DNA of 63,199 bases from positions 1-63,199 of the forward strand of contig NZ_JAKZAM010000032.1 of the NCBI RefSeq assembly GCF_022538055.1. Direction: 5' to 3'. The position numbers and the translations under genes are program-made. Origin of the DNA: Cognataquiflexum nitidum. GTDB lineage: Bacteria > Bacteroidota > Bacteroidia > Cytophagales > Cyclobacteriaceae. Below, in pieces: positions 35,468-43,931 of this stretch (the stretch's first letter is position 1; every line of letters begins with the position of its first letter). The notes beneath the pieces are model-generated. The model did not search any database. It was not told the origin of the DNA and saw only the letters and a list, made by a program, of their open reading frames with translations.

Positions 35468-36442
35468 ATGAAGCCTGACCTCAAACAGATTCAAGCACCT
35501 ATCGCCACAGAGATGGAGGAATTTGAAACCAAATTCCGTGACTTTATGAAAAGTAAAGTCAAACTTCTCGACCATATCACCAATTATATTGTCAGACGCA
35601 AAGGCAAGCAGATGCGTCCTATGTTTGTGTTTTTGACAGCAGGTATGACCGGTGGGATTTCTGAATCAACCTATAGAGGAGCGGCTTTGATTGAATTGTT
35701 GCACACTGCGACACTTGTACATGACGATGTGGTGGATGATTCTAATTACCGACGTGGATTTTTTTCGATAAATGCCCTTTGGAAGAACAAAATCGCAGTT
35801 TTGGTAGGTGATTATTTGCTGTCAAGAGGTCTATTGCTCAGCGTGGACAATGGTGATTTTGACCTGCTCAAAATCGTCTCCAATGCCGTACGCGAAATGT
35901 CTGAAGGTGAATTGCTCCAAATGGCCAAGTCCAGGAAACTTGACATTACCGAGGAGGTCTATTACACCATCATCCGTCAAAAAACCGCAAGCCTGATTGC
36001 TTCTTGTTGTGCGGTAGGCGCATCTACTTCCGGGGCTACAGAAGAGATCATTGATAAGATGCGGACTTTCGGAGAGAAGATCGGAATGGCTTTTCAGATC
36101 AAAGATGACCTTTTTGACTATGGTGAAGATGAGATCGGAAAACCTTTGGGTATTGACATCAAAGAAAAGAAGATGACCCTTCCCCTTATCTATGCCCTCA
36201 ATAATGCCTCTTGGCTGGACAAAAGGAAAATAATCTATCTCGTCCGCAACAAAAACGAGGACAAAAAATCCGTCAATGAAGTCATTACTTTTGTAAAGAA
36301 GTCAGGCGGCTTGGCTTATGCAAATGAAGCCATGAACAGGTATTTTGACGAAGCAATGGCGCTTTTGACAGAATTCCCTGATTCTGAATACAAGAGCTCT
36401 CTAGAAGGCCTCGTCAGGTACACCATCGAGCGGAAGAAGTAG
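35468..36442 (+). CDS. Polyprenyl (all-trans) diphosphate synthase
   Basis: 324 residues from the ATG at 35468. First aspartate-rich motif LVHDDVVDDSNYRRG near residue 82 and second QIKDDLFDYGEDEIGKPLG near 212, with RRKGKQMRPMF near 43 for isopentenyl diphosphate binding. This is the pattern of long-chain trans-prenyl synthases (IspB-like), which make the octaprenyl or heptaprenyl tail of quinones. In this group the product is probably the menaquinone side chain. Chain length cannot be read securely. Divergent from the acyltransferase-gpsA operon. Confidence 0.92.
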   Translation: MKPDLKQIQAPIATEMEEFETKFRDFMKSKVKLLDHITNYIVRRKGKQMRPMFVFLTAGMTGGISESTYRGAALIELLHTATLVHDDVVDDSNYRRGFFSINALWKNKIAVLVGDYLLSRGLLLSVDNGDFDLLKIVSNAVREMSEGELLQMAKSRKLDITEEVYYTIIRQKTASLIASCCAVGASTSGATEEIIDKMRTFGEKIGMAFQIKDDLFDYGEDEIGKPLGIDIKEKKMTLPLIYALNNASWLDKRKIIYLVRNKNEDKKSVNEVITFVKKSGGLAYANEAMNRYFDEAMALLTEFPDSEYKSSLEGLVRYTIERKK

Positions 36443-36566
36443 ATTCAGTCCATGGTCCACGGTCGACAGTCCATAGCCGGTGCAAAGGATTTTCAATCTT
36501 AGTTTTATATTGCAAAGTTTGAAGAAGCATTATTTCCACCCAAACCCCTGTTTCTTCACAATCAAA

Positions 36567-36827
36567 TCATTTCCCAATCACAAACTGCGAACGGGCACTT
36601 CCATCATTTTTAATTCCTCTTTTTTTGCAATACTCTTTCAACTCATTGATATCGACAATTACATCTTTAACTGTAAATCCATGTAAAATAAACCTGGTTT
36701 TTGCCTTTAAATATTCAGCATGCCAATCTTCCCATTTATCATGCATTTTTGCCCTGTCATCAATAGACGCGATGAACATGTTCCGGTCTTCTTTTCTGTA
36801 ATATGCCATGTTAATTGATCTTTGCAT
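36567..36827 (-). CDS. Small conserved-looking protein of unknown function
   Basis: 86 residues, or 80 from the in-frame ATG at 36809 (MAYYRKEDRNMFIASIDDRA). Charged and soluble, without signal or membrane segment. KWEDWHAEYLKAKTRFILHG is helical, and VKDVIVDINELKEYCKKRGI looks like a helix-turn end. No family recognised. Isolated between two larger genes. The codon use is similar to the neighbours, so it is probably real. Confidence 0.6.
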   Translation of the reverse strand: MQRSINMAYYRKEDRNMFIASIDDRAKMHDKWEDWHAEYLKAKTRFILHGFTVKDVIVDINELKEYCKKRGIKNDGSARSQFVIGK

Positions 36828-36950
36828 CTCAAGGAAGTTTATAATGTCAATTTCCTAAAAAGATTTTTATAGGCAAAATTACTCTTTCGATAAATTTAAA
36901 CCTATCTACTTTGTTTATGCCATCAATTTAAGATCACGAAAAAGAAAACC

Positions 36951-38180
36951 TCACTCTGAAAGTAATTCACTCACCAACGCTTCATGTTCCGCTACCCAGC
37001 GGTCATAATAATCTCCCGTGCCAGGACCGGTAAATCCCGTGTGGATCTTTCTTACTTTACCTTTTTTGTCAATATAAATCAAAGTCGGAAATGCCAAAAC
37101 CTCATTCAAAGCAGGCAAGGCCTCTGAAGCTTTTTCCTTGTCACTGACCCCGGCGATTAGGAATGTATAATTGGCTTTGAGCCTGTCAATTGTCTTTTTT
37201 ACCCGTGTGCTTGCATAGTCAAATTCGGGCTTGCTTTCGAATGCCAAGCCGATAATTTCTACCCCTCTGCTATTGTTCTTCTCAAACCATGGAGCCAAAA
37301 ACTTGGTTTCATCCACGCAATTTGGACACCAAGTCCCAAAAATCTGCACCAATACCACTTTGTCTTTGAATTTTTCGTCTTCGAGAGAAACCATTTTTCC
37401 ATTCACATCCGGAAATGTGAATGAAAAAGTATCGTAACCTTCTTTGAGGTAATTGAGAGAAAAAGCATCGGGAAGTTCAAAATTTTCATCGCGGATAGCC
37501 TGAAAAGTTTCTTTCACTTTGGGACCGCTACGGAAGCGTCCTGCCATGGTGCCGTCAGCCTGAAGTTCTCCCAAAAACAAAAATAAATGGTTGCCGTCGA
37601 AAGTACTCAAGTAAAAAGAATTGCCCGATACGTTGCCTTCGAGGTAGCGGTAATCTCCGAGTTTGGTAAGGAATGTCCCGGTGATCTTATCTCCGTTTTG
37701 GGTAAAAATCCCAACAGCAGAATAGGTATCTCCATCTTCCTCGAGAAACTCTGTTTTCCACTTTCCTGAGAAATCTGTCGATGGTTTTTCAGTCACTTCA
37801 AACCTGCTGATTTCGCCCTTTTCAGCTTTGAACGGCACGAAGTAATCTTTTGCATAATTTTTTGTGAAAACCCCTTCAATCAGATTGTTACCAATGATTT
37901 TTGCCCGGATTTCAGCGTCAAATGTTCCCATGGTCACTACAATAGAATCACCTGCGGCTACCACCTCATCAAAGCTCAAAACCTCTTCTCCATGGTAAGC
38001 TTCCATGATCCAGTTTTCACCATTTTTTACAAAACCGATTTCAAATGGGAGAAGGTCTCCGGTGAGGTTCAGTTCGGCATGCCACCTACCCTGAAGATCC
38101 GGTTTTTCTGTTTTTTTATTTCCGCATGAAGTAATAAAAAGAATCGAAATAAAGAGGGCTAAAACTGGGTTAATTTTCAT
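36951..38180 (-). CDS. TlpA-like thioredoxin-fold lipoprotein
   Basis: 409 residues with lipobox (FITSCGN, Cys19). About 250 residues of beta-rich N-terminal domain (LQGRWHAELNLTGDLLPFEI and a second similar repeat FSGKWKTEFLEEDGDTYSAV) precede a C-terminal redoxin domain. The redox motif is FGTWCPNCVDETKFL, with Cys at about 282 and 285, and the cis-Pro region is LAFPTLIYIDKKGKV. It likely keeps periplasmic thiols reduced, for example for cytochrome c or c-type haem assembly, since ccm genes are present in the genome. It reads away from the mraZ cluster. Confidence 0.9.
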   Translation of the reverse strand: MKINPVLALFISILFITSCGNKKTEKPDLQGRWHAELNLTGDLLPFEIGFVKNGENWIMEAYHGEEVLSFDEVVAAGDSIVVTMGTFDAEIRAKIIGNNLIEGVFTKNYAKDYFVPFKAEKGEISRFEVTEKPSTDFSGKWKTEFLEEDGDTYSAVGIFTQNGDKITGTFLTKLGDYRYLEGNVSGNSFYLSTFDGNHLFLFLGELQADGTMAGRFRSGPKVKETFQAIRDENFELPDAFSLNYLKEGYDTFSFTFPDVNGKMVSLEDEKFKDKVVLVQIFGTWCPNCVDETKFLAPWFEKNNSRGVEIIGLAFESKPEFDYASTRVKKTIDRLKANYTFLIAGVSDKEKASEALPALNEVLAFPTLIYIDKKGKVRKIHTGFTGPGTGDYYDRWVAEHEALVSELLSE

Positions 38181-38542
38181 GATGGGTTGTGGCGGTTTTT
38201 CTGGATGAAAACTGATTAACTATAAATCTACTGGTTTTGTGTGGTAAGAATTTTTTTGGCCAAAAGGTTCAAAAGTCTTTCAGAAAATAAACAGGCTCTC
38301 CAAAATCCTCCAAAAATGCCAAAATCCTTGGGAAATTGCCCCACTTTTCTCCAAAAATGGGAAAAGAGTATTTGGTTTCATTTTTTTTTCAGTTCATTTT
38401 ATCAAAAAACCTCAAATTTGAATTGTTTTCAATGTTTTTTTCTAAGGATGATTTTCCTCAAGTCATTGAGCACCAAATAAAAAAAGGGCTATTTTTTTCA
38501 AGAATTATTGTAATAAATCAAACTTTTAAATAGTTTTAAGAA
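38181..38542. other. Divergent gap between TlpA-like gene and mraZ
   Basis: AT-rich, with several GGGAAAA/CCAAAA words (CTCCAAAATCCTCCAAAAAT near 38297) and one inverted CCCCACTTTTC (38339-38349), the reverse of the AAAGTGG boxes further on. No gene. Confidence 0.45.
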
Positions 38543-38569
38543 AAAGTGGAGAAAAGTGGGGAAAAGTGG
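38543..38569 (+). promoter_or_regulatory. MraZ box: three AAAGTGG repeats
   Basis: AAAGTGG at 38543-38549, 38553-38559 and 38563-38569, exactly 10 bp apart. MraZ of E. coli binds TGGGN repeats at 10 bp spacing and that of mollicutes binds AAAGTG repeats. This array fits both. It lies just upstream of the -7 box, so MraZ bound here would block its own promoter and lower expression of the whole cluster. Confidence 0.75.
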
Positions 38570-38591
38570 TGGATTGTGTGATTGCTTTTCT

Positions 38592-38599
38592 TACTTTTG
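38592..38599 (+). promoter_or_regulatory. -7 box of the mraZ-ftsZ cluster
   Basis: TACTTTTG fits TAnnTTTG and is 27 nt before the mraZ ATG. The -33 region falls next to the MraZ boxes. Confidence 0.6.
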
Positions 38600-38626
38600 T
38601 CTTTGTAGTAAATCCAAGATAAGCCC

Positions 38627-39067
38627 ATGGGAATGTTCAACGGTCTGTATGAATGCAAGGTGGATCCGAAAGGTCGTCTGGCATTGCCTGCCAAAATGAA
38701 GGCAGCAATACCTGAGTCCAACGGTGATACCCTCATTTTGAGGCATGGAGACGATGGATGTCTTGCGTTGTACACCCAAGTAGAGTTTAAAAAACTTTTA
38801 CATCAGATCAATGCGCTCTCAGACCGTGATCCAATCCAAAGGAGGATCAAGAGAGGTTTTTTTGAAAGCATGACTGAAGTGGAGCTGGATAGCGCGGGCC
38901 GTTTTTTGATCCCCAAAACTTTTCTCCAAAAAGCAGGCATTGATAAAGACGCTACTGTCTTGGGATATGGCTCATTTATCGAAATATGGAATCCTGAGAA
39001 ATACGGTCAAAATTCAATAAAAGACCAGGATGAGCTGTCTAACCTGATGGATAAATACCTTTCCTGA
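38627..39067 (+). CDS. mraZ: Transcriptional regulator MraZ
   Basis: 146 residues, two SpoVT/AbrB-type half domains, each with the DxxGR signature: VDPKGRLALPAKM at about 12-24 and LDSAGRFLIPKTF at about 85-97. It forms a ring-shaped oligomer that binds direct repeats upstream of its own gene. Those repeats are visible at 38543-38569. First gene of the cluster, 2 bp before rsmH. Confidence 0.95.
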   Translation: MGMFNGLYECKVDPKGRLALPAKMKAAIPESNGDTLILRHGDDGCLALYTQVEFKKLLHQINALSDRDPIQRRIKRGFFESMTEVELDSAGRFLIPKTFLQKAGIDKDATVLGYGSFIEIWNPEKYGQNSIKDQDELSNLMDKYLS

Positions 39068-39069
39068 CC

Positions 39070-39975
39070 ATGACAGCACTTCCTTATCATATCCCCGTGA
39101 TGCTTGGCCCTTGCATTGAAGGCATGGCTATTGACCCCAATGGGATTTATATAGACCTGACTTTTGGTGGTGGCGGGCATTCGAGGGAAATCCTCAAACA
39201 CCTGGATAAAGGGCATTTGTATGGATTTGACCAAGACCTGGATGCTGAAGCCAATATTCCTGAGGATGTGCGCTTCACATTTATTCAGGCCAATTTTAGG
39301 GATTTTAGGAAATACCTCCGCCTCTATGGTGTCAGCCAAGTGGACGGAATTCTTGCTGACCTGGGGATTTCTTCCCATCAGATAGACGAACCCAAAAGGG
39401 GTTTTTCGACGCGTTTCGAAGGCGAACTTGATATGAGGATGAGTAGCGGGATGGACATTTCGGCAAAGGATGTCCTGAATACTTACGAAGAAGGAAAGCT
39501 TCACAAGATTTTTGGCATTTACGGTGAAATCAAAAATGCCAAGACCCTTGCACAGGCGGTCGTCTCCCAAAGAGCCGCAGCGCAATTTGAAACAACAGCA
39601 GATTTTAAGGCTTTGCTCCAAAAATATGCGCCGCGAGGCAAAGAGTTCAAATACTTCGCCCAGGTGTTTCAGGCATTGAGGATTGAAGTCAACGATGAGA
39701 TGGGAGCTTTGGAAGACATGCTGAAACAAACTGTGGAGGCATTGAAACCCGGAGGAAGGTTGGTCGTGATGAGCTACCATTCATTGGAGGACAGGTTGGT
39801 CAAGAACTTCATCAACAAAGGAAAATTCCAGGGTGAGGTTGAAAAAGATTTCTACGGCAACCTACTCAGGCCTTTGGAACCGATACATAGAAAGGCACTC
39901 ATCGCTGATGAGGAAGAAATACAGAGAAACAACAGGGCACGCAGTGCCAAACTGAGAATAGCTGAAAAGAAATAA
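39070..39975 (+). CDS. rsmH: 16S rRNA (cytosine1402-N4)-methyltransferase RsmH
   Basis: 301 residues. Starts YHIPVMLGPCIEGM, with the SAM-binding loop DLTFGGGGHSREIL near residue 30, and GILADLGISSHQID near 94, GELDMRMS near 117, VFQALRIEVNDE near 200 and MSYHSLEDRLVKNF near 236, all hallmarks of RsmH (MraW). It methylates C1402 of 16S rRNA. The gene sits between mraZ and the ftsL-like gene with 2 and 1 bp gaps. Confidence 0.97.
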   Translation: MTALPYHIPVMLGPCIEGMAIDPNGIYIDLTFGGGGHSREILKHLDKGHLYGFDQDLDAEANIPEDVRFTFIQANFRDFRKYLRLYGVSQVDGILADLGISSHQIDEPKRGFSTRFEGELDMRMSSGMDISAKDVLNTYEEGKLHKIFGIYGEIKNAKTLAQAVVSQRAAAQFETTADFKALLQKYAPRGKEFKYFAQVFQALRIEVNDEMGALEDMLKQTVEALKPGGRLVVMSYHSLEDRLVKNFINKGKFQGEVEKDFYGNLLRPLEPIHRKALIADEEEIQRNNRARSAKLRIAEKK

Positions 39976-39976
39976 G

Positions 39977-40354
39977 ATGAGCCAAAATACTTTCAAGAAG
40001 AAAATCCAACAAGGTTCTTCTCCAAAAGGGAATGGTAAAAACATCTTTACCATGATCGAAGAGAAGCTCAACGTGACCGGTATTCTCGGAGAAGGTGTTC
40101 CGGTCCATTTTGCACCGCCTTTCTTCTTTGCGGCTTTCTTGGCGCTCATTTATATATGGAGCAACCACCGTGCAGACAACATGATCCGCAAGATCGAAAA
40201 ACTGCAACAGGAAGTCGAAGACGTCAGGGCAGATGTCACCACACTCGAAGCGGAATTTATGCTGAGTAGCAAGCAATCCGAAGTAGCAAAGAAAATTGCG
40301 CCTTTGGGCATCGTAGAAATAGAAGAACCACCGATTAAAATCATAGTCGAATAA
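39977..40354 (+). CDS. ftsL: FtsL-like division protein
   Basis: 125 residues. A 47-residue basic cytoplasmic part, one membrane segment (FFFAAFLALIYIWS, about 49-62), then a coiled-coil (ADNMIRKIEKLQQEVEDVRA, about 67-86) in the periplasm, the layout of FtsL. Primary sequence similarity to other FtsL is low as usual, so the call rests on topology and position between rsmH and ftsI. It would form the FtsQLB scaffold with FtsQ. Directly adjoins ftsI. Confidence 0.75.
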   Translation: MSQNTFKKKIQQGSSPKGNGKNIFTMIEEKLNVTGILGEGVPVHFAPPFFFAAFLALIYIWSNHRADNMIRKIEKLQQEVEDVRADVTTLEAEFMLSSKQSEVAKKIAPLGIVEIEEPPIKIIVE

Positions 40355-42466
40355 GTGAATATAAAACGTTCCATAGTACTGCGTGTAAGGATAGCCTTCA
40401 TTTTGGTGGCTTTGTTTGCAGGGGCAATCTTCTACAGGATTGTCCATTTGCAGTTTATGGAGGGTGAAAAATGGCAGGCAAAGTCTGAGACGCTCAATTT
40501 CCAATACAAGCAGGTTACCGCTACAAGGGGAAATATCTATGCAGCTGACGGCAGTTTATTGGCGACCAGCCTTCCTTTTTATAGGGTTGTCATCGATCCG
40601 ATGGTGGCCAAAGAAGACGTGTTTTCAAAAGGAATTGACTCTTTGTCCTACTTTCTGTCTTCCCACTTCAAAGACAAATCTGCCAATTCTTACAAAAGAA
40701 TGATCAGGGATGCGCGCTCAGATAAGAAAAGATATGTCATCCTCAACCGTACCCAAATCGGCTATCAGGCCATGCAAAAAATGGCGAAATGGCCGATTTT
40801 CAGAAACGGACGTTCAGGCGGCGGAGTTATCTTCGAGAAAGTAGAAAAAAGATACAGACCCTTCAATAACCTTGCTAGCAGGACAGTGGGATTTGTCAAT
40901 GAAGACAAAAACGGCGCCGGAATAGAATACAGCTTCAATAATTTTTTGGAAGGAAAAAATGGCAAAGCCCTTTTTCAAAGAATTGCCGGCGGTTCTTGGA
41001 AGCCTGTTTTTGATGCGGAAGATATCAAACCGGACGACGGGTATGATATCCTTACCACCTTGGATGTCAATATCCAAGATGTGGCAGAATCTGCACTTTT
41101 GAGACAAATGACAAACAAAGATGCCGAATTTGGGTGCGTCATCGTGATGGAAGTAGCTACCGGCCAAATCAAAGCATTGATCAATCTCCAAAAAAATAGG
41201 GACGGATTGGGATATGGAGAGAACTACAATTTTGCCATCGGTGACCAGGGTTTGACAGAACCTGGTTCGACCTTCAAATTGCTTTCCATGCTTGCCTTGC
41301 TTGAAGAAGGCAAAATCAACCTCAAAGATTCTATAGATACCGGCAAAGGTACTTTCAAATTCTATGACAGGAATATGAATGATTCCAAAGAAGGTGGCTA
41401 TGGCAAAATCACGATCAAAGAAGCATTTGAAAAATCCTCCAATGTGGCCATCTCCAGACTTGTGGAAGACAATTTTGGACATAATCCAAGCAAGTTTGTC
41501 GCTTACATCGAAAAAGCAGGACTCGACAAGCCAATTGATTTCCAATTGAAAGGCGAAGGAGTACCCTACTTCAAAAAACCCGGAGAGAAGAATTGGTATG
41601 GCACCACGCTTCCTTGGATGTCTATCGGATATGAGGCCAAGTTGACGCCTTTGCATACCCTCATGCTGTACAATGCTGTGGCCAATGACGGTAAAATGGT
41701 CAAACCCATGATCGTGAAGGCAGTAGCTAGAGGCAATCAGATCGAAGAAAAATACGAAACAGAAGTGGTACGTAGGAGCATTGCTTCCTCCAAAACCATT
41801 GGCCAATTGAAGATATTGTTGGAAGGGGTGGTAGAAAACGGAACCGCCAAGAATGTCTACACCCAAGAGTACAAGATCGCCGGCAAAACTGGTACTGCCC
41901 AAAAGCTCATCGGGGGCCGATATACTCAGCGGTACTACACTTCTTTTGCCGGATACTTTCCTGCAGACAATCCAAAATATTCAGCCATTGTAGTGATTGA
42001 CAGTCCCAAAGGTTTTGCTGCCTACGGTGGAGATGTTTCAGCTCCTGTGTTTAAGGAAATTGCCGACAAGATCTATGCGCAGGATCTTGAATTGAATGAA
42101 AAGAGAAATGACAAAACCTATTTGGCTTCCAATTCAGGGACTTTTCCACTGATACAGGCAGGCAAAATAGACGAGCTTCAGATGATTTGCAACAAGTTTG
42201 GAATCTCCAACCACATATCAGGTGAGACGGAAGAAGAATGGGTAAAATCTACCCCGGTCAACAAAGCTGTCATCTGGAAAGCCAATAAAGTGGATTCGCC
42301 TACTGTGCCTGATGTGACGGGCATGTCCTTAAGGGATGCCTTGTATGTATTGGAAAACAAAGGAATACGCGTGGTCTATCAGGGTAAAGGAAGGGTCAGG
42401 GGCCAATCCATCAATCCCGGTACGCCAGTCAATAATGCTTATGTAATCAATTTAGTATTGGGATAA
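40355..42466 (+). CDS. ftsI: Penicillin-binding protein FtsI with C-terminal PASTA
   Basis: 703 residues from a GTG codon that immediately follows the ftsL stop. N-terminal membrane anchor (FILVALFAGAIFYRIV), PBP dimerisation domain (TATRGNIYAADGSLLATS near residue 50), and a transpeptidase domain with STFK near 308, SSN near 361 and KTGTAQ near 512. The last 55 residues form one PASTA domain (VPDVTGMSLRDALYVLENKG). It cross-links septal peptidoglycan together with FtsW. The single PASTA domain and length match Bacteroidota FtsI. Confidence 0.95.
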   Translation: MNIKRSIVLRVRIAFILVALFAGAIFYRIVHLQFMEGEKWQAKSETLNFQYKQVTATRGNIYAADGSLLATSLPFYRVVIDPMVAKEDVFSKGIDSLSYFLSSHFKDKSANSYKRMIRDARSDKKRYVILNRTQIGYQAMQKMAKWPIFRNGRSGGGVIFEKVEKRYRPFNNLASRTVGFVNEDKNGAGIEYSFNNFLEGKNGKALFQRIAGGSWKPVFDAEDIKPDDGYDILTTLDVNIQDVAESALLRQMTNKDAEFGCVIVMEVATGQIKALINLQKNRDGLGYGENYNFAIGDQGLTEPGSTFKLLSMLALLEEGKINLKDSIDTGKGTFKFYDRNMNDSKEGGYGKITIKEAFEKSSNVAISRLVEDNFGHNPSKFVAYIEKAGLDKPIDFQLKGEGVPYFKKPGEKNWYGTTLPWMSIGYEAKLTPLHTLMLYNAVANDGKMVKPMIVKAVARGNQIEEKYETEVVRRSIASSKTIGQLKILLEGVVENGTAKNVYTQEYKIAGKTGTAQKLIGGRYTQRYYTSFAGYFPADNPKYSAIVVIDSPKGFAAYGGDVSAPVFKEIADKIYAQDLELNEKRNDKTYLASNSGTFPLIQAGKIDELQMICNKFGISNHISGETEEEWVKSTPVNKAVIWKANKVDSPTVPDVTGMSLRDALYVLENKGIRVVYQGKGRVRGQSINPGTPVNNAYVINLVLG

Positions 42467-43930
42467 ATGAAAGTACTGAAAGACATATTGTATAAAGTCT
42501 CCCTGACTTCTACCATTGGAAACATGGAAGTGGAAGTTGGCGATATTGTCTTTGACAGCCGCAAAGTCCTGCCGGGAACCTGCTTTGTTGCCATTTCAGG
42601 CACGCAGGTTGACGGCCATGCTTTCATCGAAACAGCCATAGAAAAAGGAGCTGTAGCCATAGTTTGTGAAACGATGCCTAAAAAGCTCCAAGGAAATGTC
42701 ACCTATGTTCAGGTAGTCAATTCCTCCAAAGCATTGGGAATCATGGCATCCAATTATTTCGAAAATCCATCTGAAAAGTTGAAGCTCGTGGCGGTAACAG
42801 GTACCAATGGGAAAACCACTACCGTCACGCTTCTCTATCAGTTATTTATGGAAATGGGATATCAGACAGGTTTGCTTTCCACCGTGGAAAACAAAATCAA
42901 CGAGCTGACCATCCCTTCCACACATACAACTCCTGATGCGCTGAGTATTCAGAAACTCCTCCGTCAAATGGTAGACACTGGTTGCACCCATTGTTTTATG
43001 GAGGCAAGTTCCCATGCCATCGTGCAGGAAAGGACCGCGGGTCTGACATTTGCCGGAGCCTTGTTTACCAACATCACCCATGACCACCTTGATTACCATG
43101 GTTCTTTTGACGAATACATCAAAGCCAAGAAAAAGCTATTTGATGAACTTCCAAAAGATGCTTTTGCACTAGTCAATGCCGATGACAAGCGAGGAATGGT
43201 CATGCTTCAAAACTTCAAAGGTTCAGGCCATACTTTCGGACTGAAATTCCCCGCTGACTTCAAAGCCAAAATCATTTCCAATACCCTTGAAGGACTGGAG
43301 TTGGATATTGACAACAGACAGGTTTGGTTTAGGATGATCGGTCAGTTCAATGCTTATAACCTACTTGGGGTATTTGCCATCGCGGTACTCTTGGGTGAAG
43401 ATGAGGAGGAAGTGCTGATGCAGCTATCCAAAGTTCCCGGAGCGCAGGGTAGGTTTGACAAAATCGCCATGTATGGCATTACTGCCATCGTAGATTATGC
43501 CCATACACCTGACGCACTCGAAAATGTCCTCAAAACCATACAAGGTGTAAGGACCGGCGGCGAACAAGTGATCACGGTCGTCGGCTGTGGCGGCAATAGG
43601 GACAAAACCAAAAGACCTGTAATGGCCAAGATCGCAACCCAATATTCTGACAAAGTGATCCTGACTTCGGACAATCCCCGGGATGAAGAACCTATGACTA
43701 TTCTGCGGGAAATGGAAGCAGGAATCAATCCGGTGGATTTCAAAAAAACACTGGTGATAGAAGATAGAAGAGAAGCCATCAAGACAGCTGCTATCATGGC
43801 AAAAAAAGGAGATATCATCCTGGTTGCCGGTAAAGGACATGAAACCTATCAGGAAATCAAAGGGGTGAAATATCCTTTTGATGACCGTCAGGTTGTGACC
43901 GAATTACTTAATCTGTTGAATAAAGACTGA
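42467..43930 (+). CDS. murE: UDP-MurNAc-tripeptide synthetase MurE
   Basis: 487 residues. ATP-binding loop VTGTNGKTTTV near residue 108, FMEASSHAIVQERTAGL near 178, VDYAHTPDALENVL near 345, and the substrate-specificity loop TSDNPRDEEPM near 402. DNPR (not DNPA) indicates meso-diaminopimelate as the amino acid added to UDP-MurNAc-L-Ala-D-Glu, giving a DAP-type wall. Cytosolic. Adjoins ftsI with no gap and is 1 bp from mraY. Confidence 0.96.
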   Translation: MKVLKDILYKVSLTSTIGNMEVEVGDIVFDSRKVLPGTCFVAISGTQVDGHAFIETAIEKGAVAIVCETMPKKLQGNVTYVQVVNSSKALGIMASNYFENPSEKLKLVAVTGTNGKTTTVTLLYQLFMEMGYQTGLLSTVENKINELTIPSTHTTPDALSIQKLLRQMVDTGCTHCFMEASSHAIVQERTAGLTFAGALFTNITHDHLDYHGSFDEYIKAKKKLFDELPKDAFALVNADDKRGMVMLQNFKGSGHTFGLKFPADFKAKIISNTLEGLELDIDNRQVWFRMIGQFNAYNLLGVFAIAVLLGEDEEEVLMQLSKVPGAQGRFDKIAMYGITAIVDYAHTPDALENVLKTIQGVRTGGEQVITVVGCGGNRDKTKRPVMAKIATQYSDKVILTSDNPRDEEPMTILREMEAGINPVDFKKTLVIEDRREAIKTAAIMAKKGDIILVAGKGHETYQEIKGVKYPFDDRQVVTELLNLLNKD

Positions 43931-43931
43931 T

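Noticed and set aside
40814..41902. 362-codon minus-strand ORF inside ftsI
   Set aside because: A long shadow of the GC-richer ftsI coding frame; ftsI has all transpeptidase motifs.
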